Origin: Dokdonella_A sp039926425
GTDB taxonomy: Bacteria > Pseudomonadota > Gammaproteobacteria > Xanthomonadales > Rhodanobacteraceae
NCBI RefSeq assembly: GCF_039926425.1
Contig: NZ_JBDSWZ010000079.1
Span: 1 to 64,000, forward strand
DNA length: 64,000 nt
Direction of reading: 5' to 3'
Shown here: positions 62,417 through 64,000 of the stretch, one piece after another
How the letters are laid out: each line of letters starts with the position of its first letter
Numbering within the stretch: position 1 is the stretch's first letter
Notes under the pieces: generated by a model
What the model saw: only the letters and a program-made list of their open reading frames with translations
The model's database searches: none
What the model was told of the DNA's origin: nothing
Program-made: the position numbers and the translations under genes

Positions 62417-62989
62417 TCAGAACGTTCGCACGCGCCGAGGCTTCAGCAGCACCGCCATTCCGATTCCCGCCAGCAACCAACCGCCGACCTGGTCGGCGAG
62501 ATCGCCGATCGCGAACGACGACGAAAAACCGTACCACGTCCATTGCGACACGGAGATCGACAGCCACGCGGCGATGCCGATGGAGGCCATCGACGACACC
62601 CGACGTGCGAAACCGCCCGGCAGCTGGACCAGCAGCAGCGCGCCGAACAATGCGGCCAGCACGTTCGAGACAAACTCGGTCACGAGCTGACGCGGAGACA
62701 TCGCCTCGCCACCGTTCGGCTTGAAGATCAACACGCCTGATGGACCCGCAGCAATCTGCTGCCGGTAGGCCTTTTGCTGCTCCGCTGTCGCTTTTCCGCT
62801 CATGTCCGTCCAGGGGAAAACATACATTCCCTCCGCCGGCAGATCGCTGCCCAGTGTCTTGAGCATGGCCTCTTCGTTCGGCAACGGCTTGAGTGCCTCG
62901 CGTTCGAACGGCAACACGAGGTGCGAAGCGGCACCCCAGACGAACATCAACAGTCCGCCGAAGATCGCGGCGAAAACAATACGCACCAT
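62417..62989 (-). CDS. Conserved membrane protein of unknown function
   Basis: The 190-aa protein has an N-terminal hydrophobic stretch (IVFAAIFGGLLMFVWGAASHL), a soluble loop with VFPWTDMSGKATAEQQKAY, and two or three further helices (VSNVLAALFGALLLVQL, IGIAAWLSISVSQWTWYGF, GGWLLAGIGMAVLL). I recognise the general type (small conserved inner-membrane proteins) but no assigned family. It precedes the M48 protease gene on the same strand by 90 bp on the other side. Confidence 0.7.
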   Translation of the reverse strand: MVRIVFAAIFGGLLMFVWGAASHLVLPFEREALKPLPNEEAMLKTLGSDLPAEGMYVFPWTDMSGKATAEQQKAYRQQIAAGPSGVLIFKPNGGEAMSPRQLVTEFVSNVLAALFGALLLVQLPGGFARRVSSMASIGIAAWLSISVSQWTWYGFSSSFAIGDLADQVGGWLLAGIGMAVLLKPRRVRTF

Positions 62990-63079
62990 GGCGTGGACTC
63001 CGATATCGGACTCGCGGGCCCGACGACGCGCGCATCATACCCGCCAGCGACTCGTCGCCACGCTCCTGCGGGACACCCG

Positions 63080-64000
63080 CTATTTTGCGGGCGCGGCGGA
63101 CGCCGGAGTCGGAAGCGGCGCATTGGCTGTCGGATTGTCCTGGTTCTCCTTCAGCCACAGCATCGAGGCATGCACGCGCTGGTATCCGCTCGGATGATCA
63201 TAAAAGAGGATTTCCTCGAGCGGGCCGGGTTGCAACTTGCGATACGCCGACAGACGCATCGCAGCCATCGCGAAACCGTTCGGTTCGCGTGCGGCGTTCA
63301 GTCCGAACGCGTCGGCTTCCGCTTCCATCTGCCGGATGATTGAATTGACAAGTGGCGTTGCGGCAAAGAAAAACACCGAGAGGATGGCGATTGCGAGTGG
63401 TAACGCAGCAACGTCGCCGCGATCGCGCAATCCCAGCCGGCCACCCCAACGCGCGAGCAGGCGGTCGAACACGCAATGGACGAACCAGAACCCGAACACG
63501 ATCACCAAGGTGATGTACACGCTGTTGCGCAACCCGTGATTGAGGACGTAGTGACCCATCTCATGCCCCATCACCGCCTTGATTTCCGGCTGCGAGGTCT
63601 TGTCGAGCAGGTTGTCGTTCAACGCGACGCGTGTGGTCCCTGCGAAGCCGGCCACGTTGGCGCTGACCCGCGTGGTCTGTCGCGAAGCATCGAACTCGAC
63701 CACGTTGTCGGTCGGGATCCGGTTTGCGCGTGCCATCGACAGCACCGCCTGGCGCGCGACGCCTTCGCGCAGCGGCGTGTACTTGTTGAACAGCGGCTCG
63801 ACGAACACCGGCGCGAACATCATCACGAACAGGATCAGCACGAACGCGCCGCCGCCGGCCCACACCCACCAGCGCGCACCGGCGCGGCGAACAGACGCAT
63901 AGAGCAGCGCGATGACCAGCGGCACCAGGATCAGCGACACCATCAATGCCTTCAGCTGGTCGCCGAACCAGCCGCCAAAACCCTGCGTCGCAAGTCCGTA
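63080..64000 (-). CDS. M48-family (Ste24/CAAX-type) metalloprotease, N-terminus beyond window
   Basis: About 307 residues are visible, and the frame continues past position 64000, so the start is missing. The zinc motif HEMGHYVLNHGL and the later EAEADAFGLNAAREPNGF third-ligand helix identify an integral-membrane M48A Ste24-type protease. Typical flanking membrane helices are WWVWAGGGAFVLILFVMMF and YITLVIVFGFWFVHC. It probably degrades or processes membrane proteins. The C-terminal tail is Ala/Pro-rich. Confidence 0.9.
   Translation of the reverse strand, partial: YGLATQGFGGWFGDQLKALMVSLILVPLVIALLYASVRRAGARWWVWAGGGAFVLILFVMMFAPVFVEPLFNKYTPLREGVARQAVLSMARANRIPTDNVVEFDASRQTTRVSANVAGFAGTTRVALNDNLLDKTSQPEIKAVMGHEMGHYVLNHGLRNSVYITLVIVFGFWFVHCVFDRLLARWGGRLGLRDRGDVAALPLAIAILSVFFFAATPLVNSIIRQMEAEADAFGLNAAREPNGFAMAAMRLSAYRKLQPGPLEEILFYDHPSGYQRVHASMLWLKENQDNPTANAPLPTPASAAPAK

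Overview
The window is high-GC DNA and looks like one continuous chromosomal segment of an aerobic anoxygenic phototrophic proteobacterium. The left half (about 1-30.8 kb) is most of a photosynthesis gene cluster; the right half is ordinary chromosomal genes. Several features suggest a gammaproteobacterium of the Xanthomonadales/Lysobacterales type (inference): tandem GGGAATC copies between genes, REP-like repeats of the kinds common in xanthomonads, and two exported proteins ending in an FVDGF-type motif as seen in Rhodanobacteraceae-like proteins. AcsF, the oxygen-dependent cyclase, is present. The puf genes, bchXYZ, bchC and most crt genes are not in the window and presumably lie beyond position 1, where crtI is cut off.

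Photosynthesis cluster. crtI (partial, minus) diverges from idi (plus). A minus-strand operon bchI-bchD-alpha/beta hydrolase follows. A biliverdin-forming heme oxygenase (plus) converges on a long minus-strand operon that reads bchG - bch2 (PucC-like) - bchP - tspO - small membrane protein - HTH-less PpsR paralogue - bacteriophytochrome. Next come aerR/ppaA-like - ppsR - 53-aa membrane peptide (minus). Divergent from them is the plus-strand superoperon bchF-N-B-H-L-M-lhaA-puhA-B-C-acsF-puhE, in which most neighbouring genes overlap by 1-26 bp. Four TGTC-N10-GAC(A/G) PpsR-type operators lie upstream of crtI/idi, bchI/hemO, bchG and bchF.

The most notable module is the bacteriophytochrome without a histidine kinase, its chromophore enzyme, and a PpsR paralogue that keeps three PAS domains and the Q-linker but has no DNA-binding domain. 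A full-length PpsR is encoded 4.7 kb away. This layout suggests a far-red-light input acting through PpsR hetero-oligomers, with an AerR-like B12 protein and TspO as possible further inputs. The bphP and ppsR-like genes are at the end of an operon that itself starts at a PpsR operator, so a feedback loop is possible.

Right half. 31-33 kb: an exported triheme cytochrome c. 33-41 kb: trpE, a Sel1 protein, and a response regulator / histidine kinase / BNR exoprotein operon related to dedicated-sortase regulators; then two small ORFs, a terminator, a 32-bp perfect inverted repeat, and rpe. 41-49 kb: djlA, purC, an Mpo1-like protein, a secreted aspartic protease, an exported lipase-like protein, DUF2884, an epimerase-like protein and a membrane-anchored protein. 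49-58 kb: a monooxygenase-fold protein, a choice-of-anchor-B exoprotein, a TonB-domain protein, and aceF - mscS - lpdA. 58-64 kb: a GST, an FHA-GGDEF protein divergent from a Ser/Thr kinase with TPRs, a membrane protein and a partial M48 protease. I saw no tRNA, rRNA, CRISPR array, insertion sequence or prophage.
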